Shown here piece after piece: positions 45,008 through 54,012 of a stretch of DNA of 64,000 bases. The number at the start of each line of letters is the position of its first letter. Positions within the stretch are counted from its first letter, which is position 1. The position numbers were made by a program, and so were the translations under genes. The stretch covers positions 55,350-119,349 of the forward strand of contig NZ_LZJF01000068.1 of the NCBI RefSeq assembly GCF_001666835.1, written 5' to 3'. Source of the DNA: Mycobacterium sp. E3251 (GTDB lineage: Bacteria > Actinomycetota > Actinomycetes > Mycobacteriales > Mycobacteriaceae). The notes beneath the pieces were generated by a model. That model ran no database searches. It was not told the DNA's origin and worked only from the letters and a program-made list of their open reading frames with translations.

Positions 45008-46843
45008 ATGGAGTTCGGTTCCCGGCAGCGCGCCAAAGCCGTCCCCGGCCTGCTCGAGATCGAGGACTGCCTGGATGCCCAGGGCAACATCGTGGTGCCG
45101 CCGGACGTCACGCTGATCTCGCTCATCGATCGCAACATCGCGAACGTCGGTAACACCGTGGCGTACCGCTTCTTGGACTTCAACCGTTCGGCCGACGGAC
45201 TCGTCGAAGAGGTGACGTGGAACCAGTTCGGTGTCAGGCTGGAAGCCATCGGCGCGCGCGTCCAACAGGTCGCCGGCCATGGTGAGCGGGTCGCCGTCTT
45301 GGCGCCGCAGAGCCTCGACTACGTGATGGGGTTCTATGCGGCGATCAAGGCGGGAACCATTGCGGTGCCGTTGTTCGCGCCCGAGTTGCCCGGCCACGCG
45401 CAACGCCTGAACACCGCCCTGCGCGATTCGCGGCCGACGGCCGTGTTGACCACATCGGCGGCGCGGAACGCGGTCGAGGAGTTCTTGAGCACCCTCCCGC
45501 AACCGCACCGGCCCCGGGTAATCGTCATCGACGAGATCCCCGACTCGGATCGGGATTCGTTCGCCCGCAACGAGTTACGCCACGACGACGTCTCCCACCT
45601 GCAGTACACATCGGGCTCGACGCGGCCCCCGGTCGGCGTCGAGATCACGCACCGCGCGGTCGGCACCAACCTCGTGCAGATGATCCTTTCGATTGACCTG
45701 TTGGACCGCAACACCCACGGTGTGAGCTGGTTGCCGCTCTACCACGACATGGGGTTATCGATGATCGGCTTCCCGGCGGTATACGGCGGACACTCCACGC
45801 TGATGTCGCCGGCCGCGTTCGTCCGCAGGCCGCAACGCTGGATCAGAGCCCTGTCGGCCGAGACAGGCCGGGCCGTCACCGCGGCGCCGAACTTCGCCTA
45901 CGAATGGACCGCCCAGCGGGGAGTGCCCGCGCCGGGCGATGATGTCGACCTGAGCAAGGTGGTGCTGATCATCGGGTCCGAGCCCGTCCGCATCGAGGCG
46001 ATCACCGCCTTCAACAAGGCGTTCTCCCCGTACGGATTGCCACCGACGGCGTTCAAGCCCTCATACGGCATTGCCGAGGCCACCCTGTTCGTCGCGACCA
46101 TCGCGCCCACCGCCGAGGCGACCCCCGCCTACTTCCACCGCGAGGAACTGGGCGCCGGTCGCGCGGTGCGGGTCGCGCCGGACGACCCCGAAGCCGTGGC
46201 ACAGGTCTCCTGCGGCCAGGTGGGCCGCAGCGAATGGGCCGTAATCGTCGACCCGGCCACCGGGACCGAACTGCCCGACGGTCGGGTCGGCGAGATCTGG
46301 GTGCAGGGCAACAATGTCGGCCGGGGCTACTGGGGACTGCCCGACGAAACCGGGCGAGCGTTCGGCGCCCGGTTGCGATCGCGGCTCGCCGACGCCAGCC
46401 ACGCCGAAGGCTCGCTCCTCGATCGCCCGTGGTTGCGGACCGGGGACTTGGGCACCTATGTCGACGGCGAGCTTTACGTCACCGGTCGGACCGCCGACAT
46501 GGTCACCATCGGCGGCCGCAACCACTACCCGCAGGACATCGAGGCGACCGTCGCCGAAGCGTCCCCGCTGGTGCGGCGCGGATACGTGACCGCCTTCGCC
46601 GTGCCGGGCGAGGAGGCCGATCAGCGACTCGTGATCATCGCCGAGCGGGCGACGGGCACCAGCCGCGCCGACCCGCGGCCGGCCATCGAGGCCATCGGGG
46701 CCGCGGTCATGCGCCGCCACGGGCTGCCGGTCACCGAGGTGTGTTTCCTGCCGGCGGGCGCGATTCCCCGCACCACCAGCGGCAAGCTGGCGCGCCGGGC
46801 CTGCCGCGCCCAGTACCTGAGCGGCAGTCTGGGCGCCCACTGA
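45008..46843 (+). CDS. fadD31: Fatty-acyl-AMP/CoA ligase FadD31
   Basis: A 611-residue adenylating enzyme. The P-loop-type motif reads LQYTSGSTRPPVGVEITHRA, followed by SWLPLYHDMGLSMIGFPAVY, then KPSYGIAEATLFV and TGDLGTYVDGELYVTGRTAD with IGGRNHYPQDIE. The YHDMGL and long insertions indicate the fatty-acyl-AMP ligase subgroup, which activates long-chain acids as adenylates for polyketide synthases. No PKS is adjacent. The best match by memory is Rv1925 (620 residues). It is followed by a lipD-like esterase. Confidence 0.9.
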   Translation: MEFGSRQRAKAVPGLLEIEDCLDAQGNIVVPPDVTLISLIDRNIANVGNTVAYRFLDFNRSADGLVEEVTWNQFGVRLEAIGARVQQVAGHGERVAVLAPQSLDYVMGFYAAIKAGTIAVPLFAPELPGHAQRLNTALRDSRPTAVLTTSAARNAVEEFLSTLPQPHRPRVIVIDEIPDSDRDSFARNELRHDDVSHLQYTSGSTRPPVGVEITHRAVGTNLVQMILSIDLLDRNTHGVSWLPLYHDMGLSMIGFPAVYGGHSTLMSPAAFVRRPQRWIRALSAETGRAVTAAPNFAYEWTAQRGVPAPGDDVDLSKVVLIIGSEPVRIEAITAFNKAFSPYGLPPTAFKPSYGIAEATLFVATIAPTAEATPAYFHREELGAGRAVRVAPDDPEAVAQVSCGQVGRSEWAVIVDPATGTELPDGRVGEIWVQGNNVGRGYWGLPDETGRAFGARLRSRLADASHAEGSLLDRPWLRTGDLGTYVDGELYVTGRTADMVTIGGRNHYPQDIEATVAEASPLVRRGYVTAFAVPGEEADQRLVIIAERATGTSRADPRPAIEAIGAAVMRRHGLPVTEVCFLPAGAIPRTTSGKLARRACRAQYLSGSLGAH

Positions 46844-46918
46844 CCCGCTGGGATGAGACGGCCCGAAAAGCGCTGCTCGCGTCCGCCGCTGGCTTAGTCT
46901 CCTTTCGGAGGCGTGACG

Positions 46919-48151
46919 ATGGTGCTCAAGGTTGCGGTGTCGGCGGACCTGATCGGCGGCGACGTGGATGCCGGCTATGGAAAGGTCGCCGACGCCTTTC
47001 GCGCGAGTTTCCGCGACGGTGCTGAAGTCGGCGCGGCCGTCGCCGTCTACCGCGATGGGGTCAAGGTCGTGGACCTGTGGGGCGGCTACCGGAACGGGTT
47101 GGCCAAACAACCCTGGCAGGCCGACACCATGGTCAACATGTTCTCGACGACCAAAGGGGTCGCCGCCCTGGTCGTGGCCGTCGCGGTGTCCCGAGGACTC
47201 ATCTCCTATGACACCAAGGTGGCCGATTACTGGCCGGAATTCGCGCGGGCGGGCAAGGGCGACGTGACGGTCCGCCAACTCCTGGGGCATCAGGCCGGCC
47301 TGTGCGCGCTCAAACCGAAGCCGGCGCTGGCCGACGTCGCCGACCCGGCCAGGCTCTCACCCATCCTGGCGGCGCAGGCGCCGGCGTGGCGACCGGGTTC
47401 GCGGCACGGTTACCACGCGATCACGCTGGGCTGGTACGAATCCGAGCTGATCCGCCGGACGGACCCGGCCGGCCGCACGCTGGGCCGCTTCATGGCCGAC
47501 GAAATCGTCCGGCCGCTGGGGCTCGACCTGCACATCGGCCTGCCGGATTCGGTCAACCGCGAGCGGGTCGCGCACGTGCACAACTGGGTGCGCGCCGAAA
47601 CGCTGCTACACCTGAACGTCATGCCACCGGGATTCGTGGGCGCCTCGCTCAACCCGGTCGGCCTGACCGCCCGCGCGATCGCGGTCCCGCGCGGCGTCAA
47701 CCCGTTCAACGGTGACTACAACCGCGAGGACGTTCGGGCGGTCGAGATTCCGTCGGCCAACGGCATCGGCACCGCCCGGTCGGTGGCGCGCATGTACGGC
47801 AGCGCGGCAACCGGGGGAGCCGAGCTCGGCCTCGGCGCCGACACCGTCGCGGCCCTTGCGGCGCCGGCGCTCTCGCCGAGCCAGGGCATCCGCGACAAGG
47901 TGATGAACGTCGACGTGGCGTATTCGCTGGGCTTCTGTAAACCCGTGCCGCACTTCGCATTCGGTTCTTCGGGACGCGCCTTCGGGACTCCCGGCTTCGG
48001 CGGCTCTTTCGGCTGCGCCGACCCTGACACCGGCATCGGCTTCGCGTACGTCATGAACCGGCTGGGTTTTCACCTCTGGAGTGACCCGCGCGAACTCGCG
48101 TTGCGGCAGGCGCTGTTTCGCGACGTCCTCGGAGTGCGACCGCAGACGTGA
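46919..48151 (+). CDS. lipD: Serine esterase of the beta-lactamase/class C family (LipD-like)
   Basis: The 410 residues from ATG 46919 follow GGAGG; the GTG at 46913 lies too close to it. The catalytic SxxK is in MFSTTKGVAALVVAVA, with a Tyr in HGYHAITLGW corresponding to the YxN/YxS site, and a C-terminal GTPGFGGSFGCADP replacing the KTG box. These features fit family VIII carboxylesterases such as LipD (Rv1923). It hydrolyses lipid esters, in cytosol or envelope; no signal peptide is visible. It lies 75 bp after fadD31. Confidence 0.87.
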   Translation: MVLKVAVSADLIGGDVDAGYGKVADAFRASFRDGAEVGAAVAVYRDGVKVVDLWGGYRNGLAKQPWQADTMVNMFSTTKGVAALVVAVAVSRGLISYDTKVADYWPEFARAGKGDVTVRQLLGHQAGLCALKPKPALADVADPARLSPILAAQAPAWRPGSRHGYHAITLGWYESELIRRTDPAGRTLGRFMADEIVRPLGLDLHIGLPDSVNRERVAHVHNWVRAETLLHLNVMPPGFVGASLNPVGLTARAIAVPRGVNPFNGDYNREDVRAVEIPSANGIGTARSVARMYGSAATGGAELGLGADTVAALAAPALSPSQGIRDKVMNVDVAYSLGFCKPVPHFAFGSSGRAFGTPGFGGSFGCADPDTGIGFAYVMNRLGFHLWSDPRELALRQALFRDVLGVRPQT

Positions 48152-48243
48152 TGCCGACGAGAATTCGCCGCCCGCTACGGTGAAAGCGCCGAAGTTGCAT
48201 GGGGGACGGCCGGGAACCAGCTTAACCAGCATCAGGAGGCGCG

Positions 48244-50571
48244 ATGGCCGACCTACCCCGCGGCAATGAACGTTTCAGCGGGGTCATCCGCCCCTCTGCA
48301 GGCGATTCCACACCGATCAAACCCTCGATCGTCCACCCGCCGGCCGGGGCGCCCAACGTCGTGGTCGTATTGCTGGACGACGTCGGATTCGGCGCCGCAA
48401 CGACGTTCGGCGGCCCCGTTGCGACACCGGCCCTCGACCGTGTCGCCGGTGCCGGGTTGCGCTACAACCAATTTCACACCACCGCGCTGTGCTCTCCGAC
48501 GCGCGCCGCCCTGCTGACCGGGCGCAACCATCACAGCGCGCACATGGGCACCATCTGCGAGATCGCCTACGGATTACCGGGTTACGACAGCGTGATACCG
48601 CAGAGCACAGCTACCGTCGCCGAGGTGCTGCGGCTGAGCGGCTACAGCACGGCTCTGTTCGGCAAGGCACATTTCACGCCGACATGGGAGATCGGCCCCG
48701 CGGGACCGTTCGACCGCTGGCCAACTGGACTCGGCTTCGAGCGCTTCTACGGATTCCTGGGCGGGGACACCTCCCAGTACGAACCCGCGCTCTACGACCA
48801 AACCACACCGGTGGAGCCGTACCTCGGCCGCGACCGCTACCACTTGACCGAAGACCTCGCCGACAAGGCGATCGACTGGATCCGGCTGCAGAAGACCTCG
48901 GCACCGGACAAGCCGTTCTTTCTGTACCTCGCGCCCGGCGCGACCCACAGTCCCCACCAGGTATGGCCGGAATGGTCGGATAGCTTCGCCGGCCAGTTCG
49001 ACGACGGCTGGGATGCCCTGCGGGAGCGGACATATGCCCGCCAGCTTGAAATGGGCATCATTCCATCCGGTGCCCGCCTGACGCCACGACCCGAGCAAAT
49101 ACCCGCATGGGCGGACTACGACGATCGCTACAAGCCGGTGGCCCGCCGCCTGATGGAGGTCTACGCAGGATTTTTGGCCCACACCGACGCCCAGATCGGG
49201 CGGGTCATCGACGCCATAGACGAGTTGAGGCAATGGGACAACACGCTATTCATTTACCTGTGCGGCGACAACGGCGCGTCCGCCGAAGGAACGATACACG
49301 GTGCGTGGAGCTCACCGGCATTTCAAAATGGTCTGCCGGAAGACCCCGAATGGCTGCTGGCTCACATCGCCGACTTCGGCACCCCCCGGTGCGAAAACCA
49401 TTACAACGTCGGCTGGGCGTGCGCGCTCGACGCACCGTTTCAGTGGATGAAACAAGTGGCGTCGCATTTCGGCGGAACCCGTAACGGGCTGGCGATCTCC
49501 TGGCCGCAGGGCATCACGGCGGCTGGCGAGCAGCGCAGCCAGTTCCACCACGTCATCGACATCGTCCCCACGATCCTCGAAGCCGCCGGCATCGAGATGC
49601 CGGCGCGCGTCAACGGCGTCGAACAGAAGCCGATCCAAGGTGTCAGCATGCGGTACTCGTTCGACGACGCGACCGCGGCCAGTCGGCGAACCACGCAGTA
49701 CTTCGAAATCTTCGGCAATCGCGCCGTGTACCACGACGGCTGGATCGCCTCATGCTTTCACGGTCGACTGCCCTGGGTCCGCACCCAACGGGCAACCCCA
49801 TTCGGGGATGCTGAACGCTGGGAGCTCTACCACCTGGCGGGTGACTTCAGCCAAGGCGTCGACCTTGCCGCACAATGCCCCGACAAGCTCGCGGAACTGC
49901 AGGCCGTCTTCGATACCGAAGCGCGCAAATACGACGTCTACCCGCTCAGCGACGCGACACTGGCCCGCGCGCTGCCCGCCAACCGGCCAAGCCTGCTGGG
50001 CGAGCGCACCTCGGTCACCTACTACGCCGGGCAAGTGCGGATCCCCGAACCCGTGACGCTGAGCTACACCAGCACCTCGTTCGAGCTGCGGGCGCAGCTG
50101 ACCATACCTAAGGGCGGCGGTCGGGGCGTGGTAATCAGCATGGGCGGGGCGATGGCCGGGTGGAGTTTGTACCTGCAGGACGGGATTCCGCATTTTTCCT
50201 ACAACTACGTCGGTCACGAGCTAACCACCGTGAAAGCCCCCGAACCACTACCGGAAGGCCCAGTCGCACTGGGGCTTTCGTTCGACTACGACGGCGGTGG
50301 ACTGGGCAAGGGCGCCTCGGTGTCACTGCGCGTCGATGACGCCGTGGTCGCCGGCAGCCGCGTCGAGCGGACGGTGCCGTTCCGGTTCTCGATGAGCGGC
50401 GAGACCTTGGACGTCGGCACCGACACCGGCTCCCCGGTTGCGCCGTACGGGCACGACTTCCGCTTCACGGGGCGTATCGACCGAATCGACGCCACCGTGC
50501 GCCCACAGCCCGCTGATCTGGCCGCGGCGATCGCCGAGGCGGAGATGCGCGCGGCGCTGGGAGCGCAATAG
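48244..50571 (+). CDS. Arylsulfatase (AtsD-like)
   Basis: A 775-residue type I sulfatase. The formylglycine signature LCSPTRAALLTGR places Cys83 as the residue converted to FGly, followed by HHSAHMGT. Metal ligands are visible in VVLLDDVGFG and YLCGDNGASAEG. The length and the C-terminal beta-rich domain match the long mycobacterial arylsulfatases such as AtsD. It has no signal peptide. Its last base overlaps the GTG of the next gene (TAGTG), so the GAP-family gene is coupled. Likely removes sulfate from a lipid or sterol sulfate; the exact substrate is unknown. Confidence 0.92.
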   Translation: MADLPRGNERFSGVIRPSAGDSTPIKPSIVHPPAGAPNVVVVLLDDVGFGAATTFGGPVATPALDRVAGAGLRYNQFHTTALCSPTRAALLTGRNHHSAHMGTICEIAYGLPGYDSVIPQSTATVAEVLRLSGYSTALFGKAHFTPTWEIGPAGPFDRWPTGLGFERFYGFLGGDTSQYEPALYDQTTPVEPYLGRDRYHLTEDLADKAIDWIRLQKTSAPDKPFFLYLAPGATHSPHQVWPEWSDSFAGQFDDGWDALRERTYARQLEMGIIPSGARLTPRPEQIPAWADYDDRYKPVARRLMEVYAGFLAHTDAQIGRVIDAIDELRQWDNTLFIYLCGDNGASAEGTIHGAWSSPAFQNGLPEDPEWLLAHIADFGTPRCENHYNVGWACALDAPFQWMKQVASHFGGTRNGLAISWPQGITAAGEQRSQFHHVIDIVPTILEAAGIEMPARVNGVEQKPIQGVSMRYSFDDATAASRRTTQYFEIFGNRAVYHDGWIASCFHGRLPWVRTQRATPFGDAERWELYHLAGDFSQGVDLAAQCPDKLAELQAVFDTEARKYDVYPLSDATLARALPANRPSLLGERTSVTYYAGQVRIPEPVTLSYTSTSFELRAQLTIPKGGGRGVVISMGGAMAGWSLYLQDGIPHFSYNYVGHELTTVKAPEPLPEGPVALGLSFDYDGGGLGKGASVSLRVDDAVVAGSRVERTVPFRFSMSGETLDVGTDTGSPVAPYGHDFRFTGRIDRIDATVRPQPADLAAAIAEAEMRAALGAQ

Positions 50572-51251
50572 TGCTCGCCATGTGGGGCAGCCTCGTCCCA
50601 TTGATCCTTGGCTGCGCACTCGAACCGATCGAGATCGTCATCACGATCATGTTGTTGGGCACCCCGTCGCGTGTGCGAGCGGCCGGCGCCTGGGTGGCCG
50701 GGCACGTCAGCACACGCCTGCTGCAAGGACTCATCTTCGGCACGATTCTGCATTGGGGAAAGCGCGAAGCCGACTCGAATCACCCACACCACTGGATCGT
50801 GTCGACCGTGCTGTTGGTGGTGGCCCTGCTGTTTCTGGTTACCGCGGCGCGAGAGCTGTTCAGCGACGATGATCCCAACGCCCCGCCACCGAAGTGGATG
50901 ACCGCGCTGACGTCGGCCACGCCCGGCAAGGCCTTCCTCATCGGCGCCGGTGTCATCACCGTGTCGGTGAAAGCCTGGGTATTCACGCTGGCGGCGATCA
51001 GCGTCATCGGCGATGCGAACCTCAGCAGGCCCGCCAATATCGGTTCATACGTTCTCTTCGTGGCGCTTGCGGCGAGCGTGAATCTGAGCATCGTGGGTGC
51101 GGCGGCATTTTCTCCGCAGCGGTCACGCTCCCTCCTGGACCGGGCGTTGCGCTGGCTGCAGGCGCACGACCGGCCCATCCTGATCGTCGCCGGGGTGGTT
51201 TTCGGGATCTGGTTCGGGATAAAAGCCCTGCGCGGCTTCGGGATTCTGTAG
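50571..51251 (+). CDS. GAP-family integral membrane protein
   Basis: A 226-residue membrane protein with about six spans (WGSLVPLILGCALEPIEIVI, VSTVLLVVALLFLVTAARE, FLIGAGVITVSVKAWVFTLA, SYVLFVALAASVNLSIVGAA and RPILIVAGVVFGIWFGIKAL). The pattern fits the GAP/Sap-like family, which is linked to export or addressing of glycopeptidolipids and peptidoglycolipids in mycobacteria. GTG 50571 overlaps the sulfatase stop; ATG 50580 is an alternative. The coupling suggests export or processing of the sulfatase's lipid substrate, which is inference. Confidence 0.82.
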   Translation: MLAMWGSLVPLILGCALEPIEIVITIMLLGTPSRVRAAGAWVAGHVSTRLLQGLIFGTILHWGKREADSNHPHHWIVSTVLLVVALLFLVTAARELFSDDDPNAPPPKWMTALTSATPGKAFLIGAGVITVSVKAWVFTLAAISVIGDANLSRPANIGSYVLFVALAASVNLSIVGAAAFSPQRSRSLLDRALRWLQAHDRPILIVAGVVFGIWFGIKALRGFGIL

Positions 51252-51278
51252 CCGCTGCGCGAGTGGCATCCTGGCCGT

Positions 51279-51935
51279 GTGGGTTTACTCATCCGGTTGG
51301 CGGAGCTGTTGATCGTGATCCTGCCCCTGGCCGGGGCGACAATCGCCGCGGTGCGAGCGTTCAGCGCCAACCGTCGGCCGGCCGAACAACCGCCGCGGAT
51401 CGAGCGGACGGAAACACCGGACACCGGCGACAATCACGTCGCGCAGTGGCGGTCGCTGCGCCGCGTCCTCGAGGAGCACAGCCGTACCGACGCCCGCTGG
51501 CTCGAGTATGAACTCGACGTGGCCAAACTGCTCGACTTTCCGCTCATGACGGACATGCGCGATCCGCTCACCGTCGCCTTCCACAAAGCCAAGCTCCGCG
51601 CCGACTTCCTGCGCCCGACCAAGGCCGAAGACCTCCTCGACGACCGCGACACCGCCGCTCAGTACCGGGCCGCCGTCGAGGATTACGTGACCGCCTTCCA
51701 CGCCGCCGAGACGGAAGCGATACGCAGACGCCGCACCGACTTCTCCAGGGCGGACCAGCAGCGGATCGCGCGCGCTCAGAATCTGTTTCGCGTGGCGTCG
51801 GATGCCGCCGCGACAGCGCAGGAACGACGGCAGGCCTATGAGTTGGCGCGTCAGGAACTCGAGGGCCTCGTCGTCTTGCCGGCCACCACGCAAGCCGGCA
51901 TCGAACGAAAGGTATTTGGGGAGTTGGAGGGATGA
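51279..51935 (+). CDS. Membrane-anchored coiled-coil protein of unknown function
   Basis: A 218-residue protein starting at GTG 51279. One N-terminal hydrophobic span (LLIRLAELLIVILPLAGATI) is followed by a long charged helical region (QWRSLRRVLEEHSRTDARWL, YRAAVEDYVTAFHAAETEAI, AQNLFRVASDAAATAQERRQ) that should be mostly alpha-helical on the cytoplasmic side. No catalytic motif. Its stop overlaps the DUF2071 start (ATGA), so it is coupled to the following gene. Confidence 0.75.
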   Translation: MGLLIRLAELLIVILPLAGATIAAVRAFSANRRPAEQPPRIERTETPDTGDNHVAQWRSLRRVLEEHSRTDARWLEYELDVAKLLDFPLMTDMRDPLTVAFHKAKLRADFLRPTKAEDLLDDRDTAAQYRAAVEDYVTAFHAAETEAIRRRRTDFSRADQQRIARAQNLFRVASDAAATAQERRQAYELARQELEGLVVLPATTQAGIERKVFGELEG

Positions 51936-52705
51936 CGACGGCTCCCGGGGGGCCGGCGCCCGAACCCGGCGACAGCCCGGGCCTCGAGGGATACCCGGTG
52001 ATCCCGCCGCCGCTTCGCGGTCCCATCACCTTCGACCAATGCTGGCGCGACCTGACTTTCATCCATTGGCCGGTGCGGCCCGACGCCGTCGAGACGATGT
52101 ACCCGCCCGGTACCCGGCCCGACGTCTTCGCCGACGGGATGACCTACGTCGGGTTGGTCCCATTCGTCATGGACAGCACCAAAGTTGGCTCGGTGCTGCG
52201 ACTTCCGTACTTCGGCAGCTTCCCGGAGACGAATGTCCGGCTGTATTCGGTCGACGACGCCGCCAGGCATGGCGTGCTGTTCCGGTCGCTGGAGACGGCG
52301 CGTCTCGCGGTCGTGCCGGTCACCCGGGTCGGCCTCGGCGTCCCCTACACCTGGGCGAAAATGCGGACGCAACGGCACGGCGACCGCATCACCTATGACA
52401 GCGTGCGCCGGTGGCCCCGCCGCGGCCTGCGCAGCCGAATCGAGGTCGCCATCGGCGCCCCGGTAAAACCGACACCGCTGGAAATCTGGCTCACCGCCCG
52501 ATGGGGCGCGCACACCCGCACCGCCGGCCACACCTGGTGGATACCCAACGAACACGAAACCTGGCCACTGCACGCGGCCGACGTCGTCGACATGCACGAC
52601 GAGCTGGTGGCGGCCAGCATGGTTCTCCCCGCGGGAGAGCCGTTGCGGGCGCTGTTCTCGCCCGGCGTGCGCGCCCGTTTCGGCCGCCGCGTCGTCGTCG
52701 CATGA
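51932..52705 (+). CDS. YqjF/DUF2071 family protein
   Basis: A 257-residue protein with the DUF2071 pattern: FDQCWRDLTFIHWPVRPDAV, VFADGMTYVGLVPFVM, FPETNVRLYS and FRSLETARLAVVPVTRVGLG. It is a cytosolic beta-rich family of unknown activity, sometimes compared with acetoacetate-decarboxylase-like folds. It is translationally coupled to the upstream gene and convergent with the SDR one base after its stop. Confidence 0.85.
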   Translation: MTTAPGGPAPEPGDSPGLEGYPVIPPPLRGPITFDQCWRDLTFIHWPVRPDAVETMYPPGTRPDVFADGMTYVGLVPFVMDSTKVGSVLRLPYFGSFPETNVRLYSVDDAARHGVLFRSLETARLAVVPVTRVGLGVPYTWAKMRTQRHGDRITYDSVRRWPRRGLRSRIEVAIGAPVKPTPLEIWLTARWGAHTRTAGHTWWIPNEHETWPLHAADVVDMHDELVAASMVLPAGEPLRALFSPGVRARFGRRVVVA

Positions 52706-52706
52706 C

Positions 52707-53477
52707 CTACGGACAGGTGTAGCCGCCGTCGATCACGACGTCCGAACCGGTCATGTAGCTGGAAGCCTCGCTCGCCAGGTAGAGGTACAGGCCGATCAGT
52801 TCTTCGGGGCGGCCGATCCGCCCGAGCGGGATCTTCGGCTCCCACAGCCGGTGATATTCCGTCAACGGCTCCACGAGTTCGGTGAGAATGTAGCCCGGGC
52901 TAACGCTGTTGACCCGGATGTTGTGCGGAGCCAGCTCCACGGCCATGGCCTTGGTCAGGTGAATCACCGCCGCTTTGGACGTGCAGTAGTGGCCCACTTG
53001 TTGCGGCACGTTGATGATGTGGCCCGACATGGAGGCCGTGGTGATGATCGCGCCGCCATGGCCCTGCCGCACCATCGCCCTGGCCGCTGCTTGCGCGGTA
53101 AGGAAAACGCCTGTGACATTCGTGGTTTGGATGCGCTCGAATTCTTCGGGCGACATGTCCAGCATCGAGTTCACGGTGATGATGCCGGCGTTGCAGACCG
53201 CGATGTCGACGCCACCCAACTCCACGTTCACCAGCTCCAGCATTTCGGTCACCTGATCGGGTTGGGTCACGTCGCAGCGAACGGGCACGACCTTGCCGTC
53301 GCCGTCCGCCGCGATCTCCCGGGCCACCTGTTCCAGACCCTCGGCTCGCCTCGCCGCGATGGCGACGTCGGCGCCCGCTTGCAGATATGCCTGCGCCACC
53401 TTTTTGCCGATGCCGCTGGATGCCCCAGTTACCAGCGCCCGCTTGCCGCGCAGATCGAACAACTTCAAGACGTTCAT
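52707..53477 (-). CDS. Short-chain dehydrogenase/reductase (Rv1928c-like)
   Basis: A 256-residue classical SDR. Motifs are VTGASSGIGKKVAQAYLQAG, CNAGIITVNS, Ser in TTASMSGHIIN, and YCTSKAAVIHLTKAMAVELA with catalytic Tyr/Lys, then SPGYILTELVEPLTEY. The segment CDVTQPD and the DV..DGGYTCP end fit NAD(P)-dependent alcohol/ketone dehydrogenases. A near-consensus KstR site lies 34-47 bp upstream. The order with the DJ-1, AraC and tpx genes follows Rv1928c-Rv1932. Confidence 0.9.
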   Translation of the reverse strand: MNVLKLFDLRGKRALVTGASSGIGKKVAQAYLQAGADVAIAARRAEGLEQVAREIAADGDGKVVPVRCDVTQPDQVTEMLELVNVELGGVDIAVCNAGIITVNSMLDMSPEEFERIQTTNVTGVFLTAQAAARAMVRQGHGGAIITTASMSGHIINVPQQVGHYCTSKAAVIHLTKAMAVELAPHNIRVNSVSPGYILTELVEPLTEYHRLWEPKIPLGRIGRPEELIGLYLYLASEASSYMTGSDVVIDGGYTCP

Positions 53478-53510
53478 GCCATATCCCTATCCAGACGAGC
53501 GACCTGTAAC

Positions 53511-53524
53511 CGAAACACGTTCTA
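53511..53524. promoter_or_regulatory. KstR-like operator between the divergent SDR and NTF2-like genes
   Basis: CGAAACACGTTCTA matches TnnAACnnGTTnnA at seven of eight defined bases; the first T is a C. It occupies the centre of the 58-bp gap between starts at 53477 (minus) and 53536 (plus), so one site could regulate both genes. Confidence 0.6.
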
Positions 53525-53535
53525 GTGTGTCCGCC

Positions 53536-54012
53536 ATGTGCAAATTCACCAGGGCAGAAATCGAGCAAGCCGTCGAGAACTACACGCGGGTAGTGGAGGG
53601 GTGCAGCGCCTCGGGCGACTGGCGACCGTTCGCCGATCTCTTCACCGAGGATGTCGTCTACACCGAACACCACTACGGGGTGTTTCATGGCCGCGAGGCG
53701 GTGCGGGACTGGATCGTCGCGGTTATGGCACCGTTCCCGCACATGCGATTTCCGTCCGACTGGACCGCCTACGACGAAGACAACGACGCCGTCGTCGTAA
53801 TGATCAAGAATCTGCTCGACCATCCGACGGACCCCAAGGGCGAACCCTTCTGGTTTCCGAACTGGACTCGGCTGGTCTACGCGGGGGACGGGTTGTTCTC
53901 CAGCGAGGAGGACATCTACAACCCCAACCGGGATGCGCCCGGGGTGGTGGCCGCCTGGCTGCAGGCCGGCGGCCGGCTCGCGTCCGACGAAATCCTGCAG
54001 CCCGGCGCCTGA
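53536..54012 (+). CDS. SnoaL/NTF2-like protein
   Basis: A 158-residue NTF2-fold protein (MCKFTRAEIEQAVENYTRVV, DWRPFADLFTEDVVYTEHHY, GVFHGREAVRDWIVAVM). The HHYGxFxGREAV pattern is common among SnoaL-like proteins acting in small-molecule metabolism, including steroid-type isomerases. It shares a promoter region and KstR-like site with the SDR, which supports a joint role in a lipid or steroid-like step. It is immediately convergent with the DJ-1 gene. Confidence 0.82.
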   Translation: MCKFTRAEIEQAVENYTRVVEGCSASGDWRPFADLFTEDVVYTEHHYGVFHGREAVRDWIVAVMAPFPHMRFPSDWTAYDEDNDAVVVMIKNLLDHPTDPKGEPFWFPNWTRLVYAGDGLFSSEEDIYNPNRDAPGVVAAWLQAGGRLASDEILQPGA

